DNA from: Allium sativum
Taxonomy: Eukaryota; Streptophyta; Magnoliopsida; Asparagales; Amaryllidaceae
NCBI GenBank assembly: GCA_030737875.1
Contig: CM060924.1
Location: 147,368,197 to 147,432,196 of the forward strand
Length of the DNA: 64,000 bases
Direction: 5' to 3'
Of the stretch, positions 46,291 to 58,810 are shown piece by piece. A program made the translations under genes and the position numbers. Below the pieces are notes generated by a model that was not told the DNA's origin, did not search any database, and was given only the letters and a program-made list of their open reading frames with translations. How positions within the stretch are numbered: position 1 is the stretch's first letter; every line of letters begins with the position of its first letter.

Positions 46291-47526
46291 GGGTCCTTTA
46301 CACGGTTACGGTGTTAATCAATTAAGAAACACTTAACCAGATAAGCATGTAGTGGGGCATGGGGGTTAATTGGGTACCTTGGGTGGTATGTGGAAATTGC
46401 TAGTGGTTGCCAATAGAAAATATGATAAAATACTTAACCAAGATGAAACATGTAATTAAACATGATTAAAGGGTTAAGTGGGAAACACTAGTGTGTGGGC
46501 CAAGCTTAGGGGGATGGCTTGTGCTGGGGGCCCATTTCAACCAGTAACCCATACGTATCTTAGTGGGCTCGACCCATGTCGAGGACGGGACACGCATACT
46601 GGGCTTGACTATAAGAGGCCAAAATGGGTTAGCGGTGGCAACGCATGACCAACGGGTTTCATATGCATGTGTGGACTCGGGCTGGTAAATAAGACATTGT
46701 TGCATCGTGTAGATATAAGCCGTGCACCGTTAATTTTATCAGGTTGCCACGTTGAGGAATGGTACACCCCACGGTGGGGCCAGCACGGGTATCTACGTTA
46801 GGGAGCCGATCGAATGGGGAGTAGTGTGTACACCTAGTGGATTGTAGGGCCCCGTGGCGTCTACTTAGTCACCTAGGAGTACGCGAGAACTATTAAGTTA
46901 ATTTTATAAGTCCATGGGTGGGATCAACCTTTAAGTTAGGAATAACTGGTGTGGTGCAGTTTAGTAATTTACCTTTGGAAGGGTAGATGCGTCTTTATCT
47001 TTTATCTTAGTTTAGTTGACTGCTTAGTGTAGCCATTCATCCCCATTAGTTACCGTATATCAGTTTATGTCTTCTCTGGTTACTTTAACGATTGTATTGT
47101 TAAAGTTATAGGACTCGCTCAGACTTATGTCTGACCCCGTTGTTTTTATCTTTTTCCCAACCCTCAGGTCCTACGGTGGATCCTAGCAGTAGTGGAGCTT
47201 GATCGGATTGCTGTTCCAGTCTTTAGGAGCTTGGATAGATGTAAAGCTCCAGTTACCCAGTTATCTTTTCTTTTGTCATGGCTATTGTATGAGAGTGGGA
47301 TTATGTACTTCTTTATTTTGATGGATATTGTACTTGACTTTTATTGTGGTTTTATGATGTAACCAGACATGTTTTACTTCCGCTGTTATGAGATGATGTT
47401 TTAAATTTCAAGTACTATTTATATCTGTCTTGTTGTAATTTTTCTGTTCTATATTCACTAAAATACTCCACCGATGCTATGGCATTCCCTTAGTGAGTGA
47501 TCATAGCGGGAGTGGGGTATTACACG

Positions 47527-47538
47527 TGGTATCAGAGC
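47527..47538 (+). other. E2 primer-binding site (tRNA-iMet)
   Basis: TGGTATCAGAGC two bases after the 5' LTR. Confidence 0.95.
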
Positions 47539-47739
47539 TGAAGGTTACCGGAACAGATAAATTTTCGAGAAAAATACTTTTTTTTTAAAATAGTAAAGGT
47601 ATTATTTTTGGAAAAAGTATTTTCAAAAAAAACATGTCTTTTAAGAGAAAAGTTTTTGAAAAAGAAAAGCATAATCCCCAATAGCCATATCTTTATCTTT
47701 CGGAATCTCCTTTTTGAATCTTTCCTCTTTCGTTTCAGC

Positions 47740-49941
47740 ATGGCTGAAGATCTTAACATCCCGGAGGGCTTAGTTATACCACTATGGTATAGGAGGTTAC
47801 AAGAGGCTAGGGCCGCGGCTGCGGGTCCAGCCAATGCTACTACACCAGAGGCAACCGCTCCTCCTCCTCAGCCTAGAGTGGATAATTTTGCTAAGATTTG
47901 CAAGGAGTTCAAGGCTATAGGAGGAAAACCTTTTCTAGGTTCAGAGACTTTCGCAGAGGCTAGAGATTGGCTTAAGGAAGTGGAAGAGTTGCTAGATATC
48001 TTTGAAGTGGAAGAGGGAAAGAAAGTCAAGTTGGCGGCTTGGTTAATGAAGGGAGAGGCCTCATTCTGGTGGGAGGTCACTAATGGAGAACGCCCTATTG
48101 ACTCTTGGGCAGATTTCAAGCAAAGGTTTGGGGCTAAGTTTCTCTCAAGGGCGGAAGAGAATCTGTTTATGGAGAAGTTCTTGAATTTGAAGCAAGGGAA
48201 TCTCACGGTGAAAGAATATGTCAACAAATTCAATCAATTAGCAAGGTTTGGCATAGAGTTGGTGAATACACCGGAGAAGAAGGCTTTGAGGTTCGTTAGA
48301 GGCTTGAACGAACCATTGCAAGGAATAGCTATGACTCACATTCCTATGGGGGCCACCTTTGAGAAGCTTGTCTACATGGCACTTATGCATGAGGATGATA
48401 AGAGTTCTAAGGCACCAGAGAAGAAGGGGGATCAGAAGAAACCGCAACAACAACAACAAGGCAAGGGTGGAAAAGGCAATGGTGACAAGGGGAAGAAGAA
48501 GAAGAAGAAGTGCTTCAATTGTGGGACCCCAGGCCACCTCAGCAAGGATTGTCGCAAAAAGAAGAAGACCGGTTGCTTTCATTGTGGTGAAGCAGGACAT
48601 CTTGTGAAGGACTGCCCAAAGAAGGGGCAGAAGACGGGGTCTACCTCAGGAGGTCAGGTGCAAGCTCTTATGGCACCAGCTCAGGCAGGGGGGCAAGTTC
48701 AGGCTCTCTCAGTTCCACCAATTCAGCAGAGAGGTAGAACTATTTCCGTTGAAAGTCTGGTTTTTCTGTTTGATCATCCAGTTCGTACTTTGTTTGACTC
48801 TGGCGCATCGCATTCTTTTATCTCATCATCGTTAGTTGAGTCACTGCACTTAGACACCAGTCTAGTTGATGATCCCTTGGTTGTTTCAAACCCAATTGGG
48901 GGCTCCATATATCTGTCTATGATATGTTTGGGTTTGAAGATTTCTATACTTAGCGTTGAGTTTGGATGTGATGCTTTTGTATTGGGCTTCACGGGCTATG
49001 GGTTGATTTTGGGCATGGACTGGTTATCCAGTAATGGTGCCGTTCTTGATTGTGAAAGGAGAGTTGTCAGGCTTATGACCCGCTTGGGTAATACTCTCGA
49101 GATCTCTTGTAATCCCATGGAATCTGTTTTGCTAAGTTATCTTGAATCGCTCGATGCTTCGGTCGAGAGTTTGGGTTCTGTCAGAGTGGTCCGGGAATAT
49201 CCGGATGTGTTTGAAGAGGTGAAGGGTTTGCCTCCGAAGCGGGAGATAGATTTCCGAATTTATTTGGTGGATAATGCCAAACCAGTGTCTTTGCCAGTGC
49301 GCCACATGGCTCCTCGTGAGAGAAGAGAACTTCATAAGCAAGTAGGGGAGTTGCTTGAGAAGGGGTTCATAAGGCGAAGTATATCGGAGTGGGGAGCTCC
49401 AGTAGTGTTTGCCACGAAGGCGGATGGGTCCCTCAGACTTTGTGTGGATTATAGAGAACTTAATAAGCTCACGAAGAAGAATAGACACCCATTACCGAGG
49501 ATAGATGATCTCTTTGATCAGTTGGTTGGCGCCTCAGTGTTTTCGCAGATGGACTTAGCTACAGGGTTTCATCAGTTGAGAGTGGCGGAGGACAGTATAG
49601 AGAAGACTGCTTTCCGGACTCTGGATGGTTTTTATGAGTGGCTTGTGATGCCATTTGGGTTGACAAACGCCCCTGCATACTTTGTTGATCTGATGAGTAG
49701 AGTGTTCAGAGAGTATCTGAATAAGTTTGTAGTGGTCTTTGTGGATGACATCTTGGTCTTTTCCAAGAGTGAAGAAGAGCATGCCTTACATCTCAGAGAA
49801 GTGTTGGAGACTCTTCGAGCACATAGTCTTAAAGCTAAATTCTCTAAATGTCATTTTTGGAGAAGAGAAGTGCGATTCTTAGGGCATGTGGTCTCTAAGG
49901 AAGGGATAGCTGTGGATCCCGCAAAGATAGTATCTATCTAG
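47740..49941 (+). CDS. gag-pol: E2 Gag-protease-RT part of the polyprotein (broken at its 3' end)
   Basis: The open frame extends upstream to 47608, but [10 protein letters not shown] at 47740 aligns with the E1 Gag start. From that start: Gag capsid domain about residues 55-215 ([25 protein letters not shown]), a basic linker, zinc knuckles CX2CX4HX4C starting at C258 and C279, an aspartic protease with active-site D353-S-G, LGMDWL near residue 425, then RT from about residue 535 with [18 protein letters not shown] and the FVDD catalytic motif (D669, D670). Gag, PR and RT are in one frame, as in most plant chromoviruses. The frame stops at TAG 49939-49941, in the RT connection just before the homologous [20 protein letters not shown], so it is a nonsense mutation, not the natural end. 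Up to there all catalytic residues are intact. Confidence 0.93.
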   Translation: MAEDLNIPEGLVIPLWYRRLQEARAAAAGPANATTPEATAPPPQPRVDNFAKICKEFKAIGGKPFLGSETFAEARDWLKEVEELLDIFEVEEGKKVKLAAWLMKGEASFWWEVTNGERPIDSWADFKQRFGAKFLSRAEENLFMEKFLNLKQGNLTVKEYVNKFNQLARFGIELVNTPEKKALRFVRGLNEPLQGIAMTHIPMGATFEKLVYMALMHEDDKSSKAPEKKGDQKKPQQQQQGKGGKGNGDKGKKKKKKCFNCGTPGHLSKDCRKKKKTGCFHCGEAGHLVKDCPKKGQKTGSTSGGQVQALMAPAQAGGQVQALSVPPIQQRGRTISVESLVFLFDHPVRTLFDSGASHSFISSSLVESLHLDTSLVDDPLVVSNPIGGSIYLSMICLGLKISILSVEFGCDAFVLGFTGYGLILGMDWLSSNGAVLDCERRVVRLMTRLGNTLEISCNPMESVLLSYLESLDASVESLGSVRVVREYPDVFEEVKGLPPKREIDFRIYLVDNAKPVSLPVRHMAPRERRELHKQVGELLEKGFIRRSISEWGAPVVFATKADGSLRLCVDYRELNKLTKKNRHPLPRIDDLFDQLVGASVFSQMDLATGFHQLRVAEDSIEKTAFRTLDGFYEWLVMPFGLTNAPAYFVDLMSRVFREYLNKFVVVFVDDILVFSKSEEEHALHLREVLETLRAHSLKAKFSKCHFWRREVRFLGHVVSKEGIAVDPAKIVSI

Positions 49942-50144
49942 GATTGGAAAGTTCCTAGAAATGCTACCGAAGTAAGAAGTTTCTTGGGGTTGGCAGGATA
50001 TTATAGGAAGTTCATCAAAGACTTCGCGAAGATATCAGCCCCATTAACCCGCTTGACGAAGAAGAATCTGGTTTTCTCATGGGACGTAGATTGTGATGAT
50101 GCTTTCCGACGATTAAAGAGAGCTTTGACCACCGCTCCAGTTTA
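49942..50144 (+). pseudogene. E2 RT/RNase H junction, same frame after the stop
   Basis: Continues in the upstream frame with [20 protein letters not shown], then [19 protein letters not shown] and a FSWD...[14 protein letters not shown] block, the standard RT thumb/connection. A second stop then appears where one nucleotide is missing near 50143, and the homology moves to the frame that starts at 50145. Confidence 0.88.
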
Positions 50145-52169
50145 GTGCTTCCAGATGGGAGTAAGCCGTTTGTTGTTTATACCGATGCTTGTGGGACAGG
50201 ATTAGGCGCAGTCTTGATGCAGGAGGGAAGGGTAATAGCCTATGGAGGGAGGCAATTGAGAGTGCATGAGAAGAATTACCCTACCCATGATCTAGAGTTG
50301 GCCGCGATTGTTTTCGCACTTAAGTCTTGGCGCCATTATCTTCTTGGTGAGAGATTCGAGTTGTTCACTGACCATAAATCATTGAAGTACTTATTCTCTC
50401 AGAAGGATTTAAACTTAAGACAGCAAAGGTGGATGGAGTTCTTAACATCCTATGATTTCGAGATAGCATATACCCCTGGCAAGGGTAACGTGGTGGCGGA
50501 CGCCTTGAGTAGAAAAAGGCTATATTTGAGTCCATTGTTCGTGGAACGGCGAAGCTTGGAGTTTCTTTCTTTGTTCGACTTCAGATCTTTTGTTGACTTT
50601 GTACCTGGTTTGTTAGCATCCTTGGAGGTTAGACCTACTCTTTTGGGACGGATTGGCGAGGCTCAGCGAGACGACCCACAGTTGGTTGAGTTGGTAGAGA
50701 AGCTTATAAGGGGGGAGTCGTCCAGCCATTTGGGTAGATACACCATAGATGATAGGGGATGGTTGCATAGAGACGGTAGACTTTGTGTACCGCAAGATGA
50801 GGGTTTGAAGAAGGCTATTTTGGATGATGCACATCGTTCAAGGATGACTATTCATCCCGGTGGAGACAAAATGTACCAAGACATGAAGAGAGTTTTCTTC
50901 TGGGCCGGTATGAAGAAAGATGTGGCCGAGTATGTGGCTAGATGCTTAGTGTGCCAACAAGTTAAAGCGGAGCAAAGGAAACCCGGTGGGTTGCTACACC
51001 CATTGGAAGTTCCGCAATGGAAGTGGGATAGTGTCTCGATGGATTTCATTGATGGGTTACCGAGATCGAGGAAGGGCAATACGGGAATTTGGGTTGTGGT
51101 AGACAGACTTACCAAGAGTGCCCATTTTATACCCTTGAAGAGTAAGAGGACCGCTCCATGGCTTGCTTCAGTCTATGTTAGAGAGATTGTTAGATTGCAT
51201 GGCGTACCATCCAGCATTGTGAGTGATCGAGATCCTATCTTCACTAGTGAGTTTTGGAGAAGTTTGCAAGAGGCGGTAGGGACTCAGTTGTGTTTGAGCA
51301 CCGCATATCATCCTCAGACGGACGGTCAGACCGAGAGGGTGAACCGTATCTTAGAAGATCTTTTGAGGCTTTGTATCTTGGATTTTGGAGGTACATGGGA
51401 AGAACATCTTCCTTTGGTGGAGTTCGCATACAATAACAGCTTTCAGTCTAGTATTGGCATGGCACCTTTCGAAGCTCTTTATGGAAGGCCTTGTCGATCT
51501 CCTACATGTTGGTGGGAATCTACGGATAAGATCTTGCTTGGGCCAGATATGGTTAGAGAGACTTCAGAGAAGATTGATTTGATTCGAAGAAGGATGAAAG
51601 CAGCGCAAGATAGACAGAAATCTTATGCGGATCGGAGAAGGACGGATCTTGAGTTTGAGGTTGGGGACATGGTTTTTGTCAAAGTATCTCCGTTGAGAAA
51701 TGTTGTTCGCTTTGGGTCCGTTGGGAAGTTAGCACCGAGGTTTGTTGGGCCGTATCCTATTAAGGAAAGGATTGGACGGATGGCATATAGGGTGGAGTTG
51801 CCCGACAGACTTAGTGGTGTTCATGATGTATTCCATGTATCACATTTGAGGAAGTGCTTACATGAGACCGCAGAGGTGGTAGAGCCGAGCTTGCTTAGAG
51901 ATGTAGAGGTAGAGCGTGATGCGACGATTCGACGAGCTCCTACTCGCATCCTTGGGTCAGAAACTAGGAAGTTGAGGAACAGAGAAGTTCAGCTAGTTAA
52001 AGTGCAATGGGGAGATGACGAAAGCAATGCTACTTGGGAGACGGAAGCGAAGATGCGTTCTTTGTACCCATTTCTTTTTGAGAGTATGTCTTTTAACTTC
52101 TCCTTTATCGCTTGTCTAGTACTTATCTTATCTTTAGTATATCCTCTCGCTAGTACCTATGACCTTTAG
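50145..52169 (+). CDS. pol: E2 RNase H, integrase and chromodomain part (frame-shifted pol 3' half)
   Basis: 674 codons; the first ATG is simply the first after the frameshift, not a natural start. RNase H: D14, E51, D76 and D119 in order. Integrase zinc finger: H230, H237, C267, C270. Integrase core: D300 (SMDFI), D361 (SDRDP) and E397 (TDGQTERVN), with the DX35E spacing. After GPYPI and the [11 protein letters not shown] block, residues 598-646 ([38 protein letters not shown]) look like the chromodomain that targets chromovirus integrases to chromatin, though the conventional aromatic cage is incomplete. No further stop. The last ~25 residues are hydrophobic read-through beyond the usual end. 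Needs suppression of the upstream stop and frame break to be made. Confidence 0.92.
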   Translation: MLPDGSKPFVVYTDACGTGLGAVLMQEGRVIAYGGRQLRVHEKNYPTHDLELAAIVFALKSWRHYLLGERFELFTDHKSLKYLFSQKDLNLRQQRWMEFLTSYDFEIAYTPGKGNVVADALSRKRLYLSPLFVERRSLEFLSLFDFRSFVDFVPGLLASLEVRPTLLGRIGEAQRDDPQLVELVEKLIRGESSSHLGRYTIDDRGWLHRDGRLCVPQDEGLKKAILDDAHRSRMTIHPGGDKMYQDMKRVFFWAGMKKDVAEYVARCLVCQQVKAEQRKPGGLLHPLEVPQWKWDSVSMDFIDGLPRSRKGNTGIWVVVDRLTKSAHFIPLKSKRTAPWLASVYVREIVRLHGVPSSIVSDRDPIFTSEFWRSLQEAVGTQLCLSTAYHPQTDGQTERVNRILEDLLRLCILDFGGTWEEHLPLVEFAYNNSFQSSIGMAPFEALYGRPCRSPTCWWESTDKILLGPDMVRETSEKIDLIRRRMKAAQDRQKSYADRRRTDLEFEVGDMVFVKVSPLRNVVRFGSVGKLAPRFVGPYPIKERIGRMAYRVELPDRLSGVHDVFHVSHLRKCLHETAEVVEPSLLRDVEVERDATIRRAPTRILGSETRKLRNREVQLVKVQWGDDESNATWETEAKMRSLYPFLFESMSFNFSFIACLVLILSLVYPLASTYDL

Positions 52170-52678
52170 ATAGGGTAAAACCTATGGTTGAAACATGTGT
52201 TTGAAACATGTTATGGTTGATGGATGCATGTGGATGCAATTGTTTGCTAGTGGTTGCTCGTGGATGCATATACACACACAATAGGCACTAGATCGGCTCA
52301 GTCACTTCATGTTGCATATCGCATAAATGGATGTGGTAGTTAGATTGATGGATGTATCATGGCTGTGTTATCATGTGGATGATGCATTTTTGTGTATGGT
52401 TGTGCACGCATATAGAAATTGTATGTGTCAATAGGGTTTCGCATACATATTGGATGCATGGCACTATCATGGTTTGCATTAAGGAGGTCGACTGAATCAG
52501 TAGACCGCCTGATTTTGCATTAGTATACGGACATATACACACACTTTCTGCATATGTTCATACATCATTAGAAGTTTCTAAGGATAATGGTTGCTTGTGG
52601 TTGATGGTTTAGTAGATGGTTGTTTGGTTGGTAGGATACGTTCTTCTTGACTTAGAGATTTCGAGGACGAAATCCTTT
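52170..52678 (+). other. E2 3' untranslated region
   Basis: Homologous to 10616-11112 of E1: GTGGATGCA words, CACTAGATCGGCTC, and a hairpin AGGAGGTC (52482-52489) / GACCGCCT (52503-52510) around ACTGAATCAGTA. It ends with GATTTCGAGGACGAAATCCT. Non-coding, but conserved between an element with pol and one without. Confidence 0.75.
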
Positions 52679-52691
52679 AAGTAGGGGAGAA
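52679..52691 (+). other. E2 polypurine tract
   Basis: AAGTAGGGGAGAA directly before the 3' LTR. Confidence 0.9.
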
Positions 52692-55600
52692 TGTAACACC
52701 CCGAATTTCAATTAACACTAATGGTTAGTAATTAAAGTATAATTAATCTCAGATATGAGAATCAGGGGAAACGGGCTGCGTCATTGCGTTCGTCTCGGAA
52801 AAATACGCGAAATAGAGTCCGAGTTTGCGTAAAACGGGTACCGTATGAAAGAGATATGGACGAACGAAGTTAGGCAGAAAAACCCGAAACAGGCCAGAAA
52901 TGCACTGGCGCACTTGTGAAGTGCGCCAGTACAAAAATACACTGGCGCACTTGGGAAGTGCGCGCATGCCGGGACAGGAAACCTGCACAGTTTCTAGAGA
53001 GTTCTGTGGTTGGGTGCACCAGTTTGGGGTTTGGGCTTGGTCTTAGGGCTGGTTTCTGGAAGGTTCCGAAATCTAAGGGTCCTAATCTAATTTAGGGTTA
53101 ATCTAAGGGCCTAAAACACTCACCTAATCTATAAATACACCCTAAACCTACCCTAATCCATACTAGAAATAGAATTGAGGGCTACATGCCGCCAAATTAA
53201 ATCTTAGAAGGAGCCTCCACTAATTTATAAAGAGGGTTGCAAGCTAATCACTCTCTAATCAACCTCTAATCCATTCTAAGCATCTTAATCTTCTTCATTT
53301 GGAGTGCAAATTGGCTAGTTGTGAGTTTCTATCACTCTAATGATCAATTGCTAAACTAAGTAGATGAGATATGATGAGATCATATGGTTTTGTTTGGGGA
53401 TTAATGGGTTTTAAGTCATATGACATGATGTTAGTTTGCTAATGTATGTGGGTTATGCAAGTTTTGTGCTTTGTGATCATATGTTAATATGCAAGTTACA
53501 TGTATGATAATATGCAAGTTACATGTATGATAATTATGCAAGTTGTATGTTTCTTCATATGCAAGTTTATGAGTTCATATGCAAGTATGTAACATGTTAT
53601 GCAAGTTCATATGCAAGTTTATGAGTTCATATGCAAGTTATGTAACATGTTATGCAAGTTCATATGCAAGTTATGTGACATATTATGCAAGTTCATATGC
53701 AAGTCATGTATTTGTTAATATGTAAGTTTATGTAACATATTATGCAAGTTAATATGCAAGTTATGTGACATGTTATACAAGATTATATGCAAGTTATGTG
53801 ACATGTTATACAAGATTATATGCAAGTTATGTGACATGTTATACAAGATTACATGCAAGTTATGTGACATGTTATGCAAGTTCATATGCAAGTTATGTGT
53901 TTGTTAATATGCAAGATGGCACCTTTGAAACATGTTCATACATATGCAAGTTGACACCTTTTATATGTGTTATGTCATGAGAAAGAAATTACGTGGGAAC
54001 GATGGGGTTAATTAAATGCATATGTTAATAAGATTGTGTGAAATTAATATAATTATGCATAACATAAAATAAATGAACATAGTATGGGAATTTTCCTATT
54101 AAGTTAGGTGTACCCATACTATGTGTTGGGAATTTGCCTATTAAGTTAGGTGTACCCACACTTTGGAGTTGGGAATTTGCCTATTAAGTTAGGTGTACCC
54201 ATATTCCTAAAATAAACATGATAATTAACACAAATTATGGGGGTGATTAATTAGGAGTAATTAATCGATTAAGACACGAGGTTGGACCCGTTTGTAGTGT
54301 AAGACTGCCCGGAGTTTACCGGCTTAACCAGGCATCTACAAATGACTGTCCAATGTGAGGGGTCTTAATCATAAATTAAATACATAACAAGGGTAAATGA
54401 CACGAGGTTGGACCCGTTTGTAGTGTAAGACTGCCCGGAGTTTACCGGCTTAACCACGCATCTACAAATGACGGTCCAATGTGAGGGGTCCTTTACACGG
54501 TTACGGTGTTAATCAATTAAGAAACACTTAACCAGATAAGCATGTAGTGGGGCATGGGGGTTAAGTGGGTACCTTGGGTGGTATGTGGAAATTGCTAGTG
54601 GTTGCCAATAGAAAATATGATAAAATACTTAACCAAGATGAAACATGTAATTAAACATGATTAAAGGGTTAAGTGGGAAACACTAGTGTGTGGGCCAAGC
54701 TTAGGGGGATGGCTTGTGCTGGGGGCCCATTTCAACCAGTAATCCATACGTATCTTAGTGGGCTCGACCCATGTCGAGGACGGGACACGCATACTGGGCT
54801 TGACTATAAGAGGCCAAAATGGGTTAGCGGTGGCAACGCATGACCAACGGGTTTCATATGCGTGTGTGGACCCGGGCTGGTAAATAAGACGTTGTTGCAT
54901 CGTGTAGATATAAGCCGTGCACCGTTAATTTTATCAGGTTGCCACGTTGGGGAATGGTACACCCCACGGTGGGGCCAGCACGGGTATCTACGTTAGGGAG
55001 CCGATCGAATGGGGAGTAGTGTGTACACCTAGTGGATTGTAGGGCCCCGTGGCGTCTACTTAGTCACCTAGGGGTACGCGAGAACTATTAAGTTAATTTT
55101 ATAAGTCCATGGGTGGGATCAACCTTCAAGTTAGGAATGACTGGTGTGGTGCAGTTGAGTAATTTACCTTTGGAAGGGTAGATGCGTCTTTATCTTTTAT
55201 CTTAGTTTAGTTGACTGCTTAGTGTAGCCATTCATCCCCATTAGTTACCGTATATCAGTTTATGTCTTCTCTGGTTACTTTAACGATTGTATTGTTAAAG
55301 TTATAGGACTCGCTCAGACTTATGTCTGACCCCGTTGTTTTTATCTTTTTCCCAACCCTCAGGTCCTACGGTGGATCCTAGCAGTAGTGGAGCTTGATCG
55401 GATTGCTGTTCCAGTCTTTAGGAGCTTGGATAGATGTAAAGCTCCAGTTACCCAGTTATCTTTTCTTTTGTCATGGCTATTGTATGAGAGTGGGATTATG
55501 TACTTCTTTATTTTGATGGATATTGTACTTGACTTTTATTGTGGTTTTATGATGTAACCAGACATGTTTTACTTCCGCTGTTATGAGATGATGTTTTAAA

Positions 55601-55719
55601 TTTCAAGTACTATTTATATCTGTCTTGTTGTAATTTTTCTGTTCTATATTCACTAAAATACTCCACCGATGCTATGGCATTCCTTTAGTGAGTGATCATA
55701 GCGGGAGTGGGGTGTTACA
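52692..55719 (+). repeat. E2 3' LTR (3028 bp)
   Basis: Same length as the 5' LTR with about 31 substitutions by eye. Twin palindromes 52904-52967, TATAAATA 53130-53137, GTGAGT 53321-53326, paired-arm motifs 54275-54485, end GGTGTTACA. GTTTT (55720-55724) follows, then the interrupted E5 repeat continues. Confidence 0.95.
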
Positions 55720-56316
55720 GTTTTGACACAAATCTATTTAACAAAAATGCTATTTGTGTTTTGACTCATTTAATTAACAAAAATGCAAATTTTGTTTTAT
55801 AACCATTATAGTTTGACAAAAATGACAATTTTGTTTCAACTGTTACATTTTGACAAAAATGACAAATTTGTTTCAACTATTACATTTTGACAAAAATGAC
55901 AATTTTGTTTCATCTATTACATTTTGAAAAAAATGACAATTTTGTTTGAACTATTTGGTTTCAACAAAAGTTGATAATTTTGTTTCTCTGTTTGGTTTCA
56001 ACAAAAATGATATATTTTTGTTTCACTATTTTCTTACAACAAAATGTTCTTTTTATTTCAACTATTTGGTTTCAACAAAAAATGATAATTTTTTTTTCAA
56101 CCCTTTTGTTACAACAAAAATGATATCTCTGTTTCAACTATTTTATTATAAAAAAAATGATATATTTGTTTTCAACTATTTTATTATAACAAAAATGATA
56201 TATTTGTTTTCAGCTATTTTATTATAACAAAAATGATATATTTGTTTTCAACTATTTTATTATAACAAAAATGATGTATTTGTTTTCAACAATTTTATTA
56301 TAACAAACATGGTATA
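55720..56316 (-). mobile_element. E5 right LTR, segment 3
   Basis: After the GTTTT duplication the CAAAAATG...TTTTG repeats resume and match 17400-17890 of the left LTR. E6 interrupts it after GTATA (56312-56316). About 2 kb of this LTR is expected beyond E6, outside the window. Confidence 0.85.
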
Positions 56317-57934
56317 TGTAACGACCCGAAAAATCTGAACCAATTTAAAAATTTTAAATTGGCTATTTTAGTGGATTTTAAATATTAAAAATAAATATTT
56401 TAAATAATATCGATGAAAAGTAAGTTTGAATCGACATTTGAAAATGAATATAATTATTCTAATTATAAATAAGGCTCGAAATGGCGCGGTAGTTTCAAAA
56501 TTTGAATTCAAACTTTGACTGACTGTACCGGGTGCAAAACAAAACGGATTTGAGTGAAACTAAAAATATTTAAATCTGTTAGTGAATATCTTTCTAACGA
56601 ATCTGGAAAATCGAAGTTTCATAGTAGGAAGCAAAAAATATAGCCAAATTAATTTTCAGAAAGTTCGCTATATAAATTATATAGCCCGTGAAAATGACCA
56701 TTTTGCAAACGACCTCGGAATTCGACGAAACCACTTTTGTTGGATCCGGGATGTTAAACTATTGCTAGGTTTCAAATTTCATAATTTTTGAAGTTAATAT
56801 ATGAGTGTGGCAAAAGAAAACGTGTTTTGGTAAATTACAGTTAAATTGGATCTACCAGAAAATGGCCATTTTACAAACGGTCTCAGAATTCGACGAAACT
56901 AGTTTTGTTGGGACCGTATCGTCAAAACATAGCTAGATTAATTTTTCTGGAATTTTTCGAATCAGTATGTGGCCCCGGCAAATGGAAATGTACATTCAAA
57001 TTAAATATTGAATGTTTTATATTTTAATTTGAGGGAAAACTGATTGAAACAGTCGAATGGGCCTACGAAACATATCCCATTGTGTTCGAAATGGGGATAA
57101 AACGCTGGGGACGACAGTCATTAGGTTTGGATTGGAGTTCGTGTGTGAAAGGGGGTATTTTCGAAATTTAAAAATTTATAAATATAAAAAAAAAAATCTC
57201 TCATTGGTCAGAAAAATTCCTTTCTCTCTCTCCCCGTATATGATTGTCGGCGGAAACCAGTTCAGAACTTCCCGATCAAATTCTGGCGATTCCTCTTACT
57301 AATCCCCCTTGCTCTTCTTCCAATCCATACCCTTCACGCCTCATCAAGTGGCGTCAGCATCGAGGACGGAGCTTGGGAAGTCGCGCCGTTCAGAACGCCT
57401 GATCTCCTCCCTCAGGCGATCGCTCTAGGCAGGACCACCTTGCACAGGTGCGCCACCCCTAGCTCCTCGACGCTGTGCAAGTCGATTATCCCATAGCTAC
57501 ACGGATTGACCACAAATCCAAGACCTAGTTTTGAACGTGAGTTGAAAGGTACTGTCTTTAATTATTTAAACTGAAAATAACGTTTAAAAGTGCTATGGTT
57601 TTTGATTTCACTATAAAAATCATATCTTTTTCGTTTCTTGACGAAATTCAGTGAAATAAGAGACAGTGGACTCGTGTGGACGTCTTCTATAATCTAGAAG
57701 AGACCGCATATTTTTCTGAGCCTTCTGCTATTTTTGGTGGAGTGGAACCCAATGTGAGATTTCTAATTTATAAACGATTTGGAAAACGACGTTGTATAAA
57801 TTATATAGTCGATGTATGAGTTTTATAAGCGTTGTACACCTCATGTATAAGCGTTGTATAAGTTGTACGTTCGATATATAAGTTATATATGCATTGTGAA
57901 AATTATATACGTGTTGAAATAGAAGTGAAATGCT

Positions 57935-57972
<38 letters not shown>

Positions 57973-58764
57973 CCTTGTCCACAAACCATGGACGATATTT
58001 ATTGGTTGTGATTGGTGTGAAATTTGGTTGATTACGAATGGTTGATTATAAATGTTTGTGGTTGAAATTGATTGATTGTGGTTGAAAAATACCCGTTTGT
58101 GGTTGAGAATTATTGGGTTGAAACCACATAGGATTAGTTTGTGGAAATGAAAAATATATACATGCCGCCTGCGTGCGAACTAGATGCATGATTCCCCATT
58201 GTCAAAAGCTGCGAGGCTTTAAGGCAGAGCGAGGAGCCGTACTAGGGACGGCCCCGGTTTTAACGACCTAGCCGTTATTCTGCTGAAATTCTGAATAATA
58301 TTCATGTGTTAGAATTATTTTCATATGTTGAAACTATATTTGTGTGTTGAATAGAAATTCATCTATTGAACGACATTCATGTTTTGAAATAAATTGTTTT
58401 AAATATAAAAATCAACTTTATATCTATTTATATAAACTATAGAAAACCTTCATGTGTTGAATTGAAATTCATTCGTTGATTGGAAATTCATGTGTTGAAT
58501 GGTATTCGTGTTTTAAATATAAAAACCACCTTTTTATCTATATATATAAACTATAGAAAACCTTCATGTGTTGAATTGAAATTCATTCGTTGAATGGAAA
58601 TTCATGTGTTGAATGGTATTCGTGTTTTAAATATAAAAATCACCCTTTTATCTATATATATAAACTATAGAAAACCTTCATGTGTTGAACAGAAATTCAT
58701 TCGTTGAATAGAAATTCATGTGTTGAATGGTATTCGTGTTTTAAATATAAAAATCACCCTTTTA

Positions 58765-58810
<46 letters not shown>

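Larger units (their letters stand above)
44497..47524 (+). repeat. E2 5' LTR (3028 bp)
   Basis: Landmarks: twin palindromes 44709-44772, TATAAATA 44935-44942, GTGAGT 45126-45131, ATGCAAGTT repeats 45250-45760, triplicated GGGAATTTGCC units 45891-46013, paired-arm motifs 46080-46290, the GGGAGCCGATCG block near 46800, CAGACTTATGTCTG near 47119, a pyrimidine tract ending CCCTCAGG near 47168, and GGTATTACA at the end. Confidence 0.95.
44497..55719 (+). mobile_element. E2: nearly complete chromovirus (Tekay/Del-like)
   Basis: An 11.2-kb Ty3/gypsy element with TSD GTTTT (44492-44496 and 55720-55724), two 3028-bp LTRs bounded by TGTAACACCCC and GGGGTRTTACA, an iMet primer site, gag-pol in the order Gag-PR-RT-RH-IN-chromodomain, and a purine tract. 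I count about 31 LTR substitutions by eye and no net length change, roughly 1%, making E2 one of the youngest insertions here. Order, primer, long LTRs and the C-terminal chromodomain-like end suggest the Tekay/Del lineage. An in-frame TAG (49939-49941) and a 1-nt loss near 50143 disable pol. Confidence 0.93.

Noticed and set aside
47608..47739. Upstream extension of the E2 frame (44 codons)
   Set aside because: Lysine-rich, A-tract-derived, not present in E1; the start at 47740 matches the E1 Gag start and sequence context.
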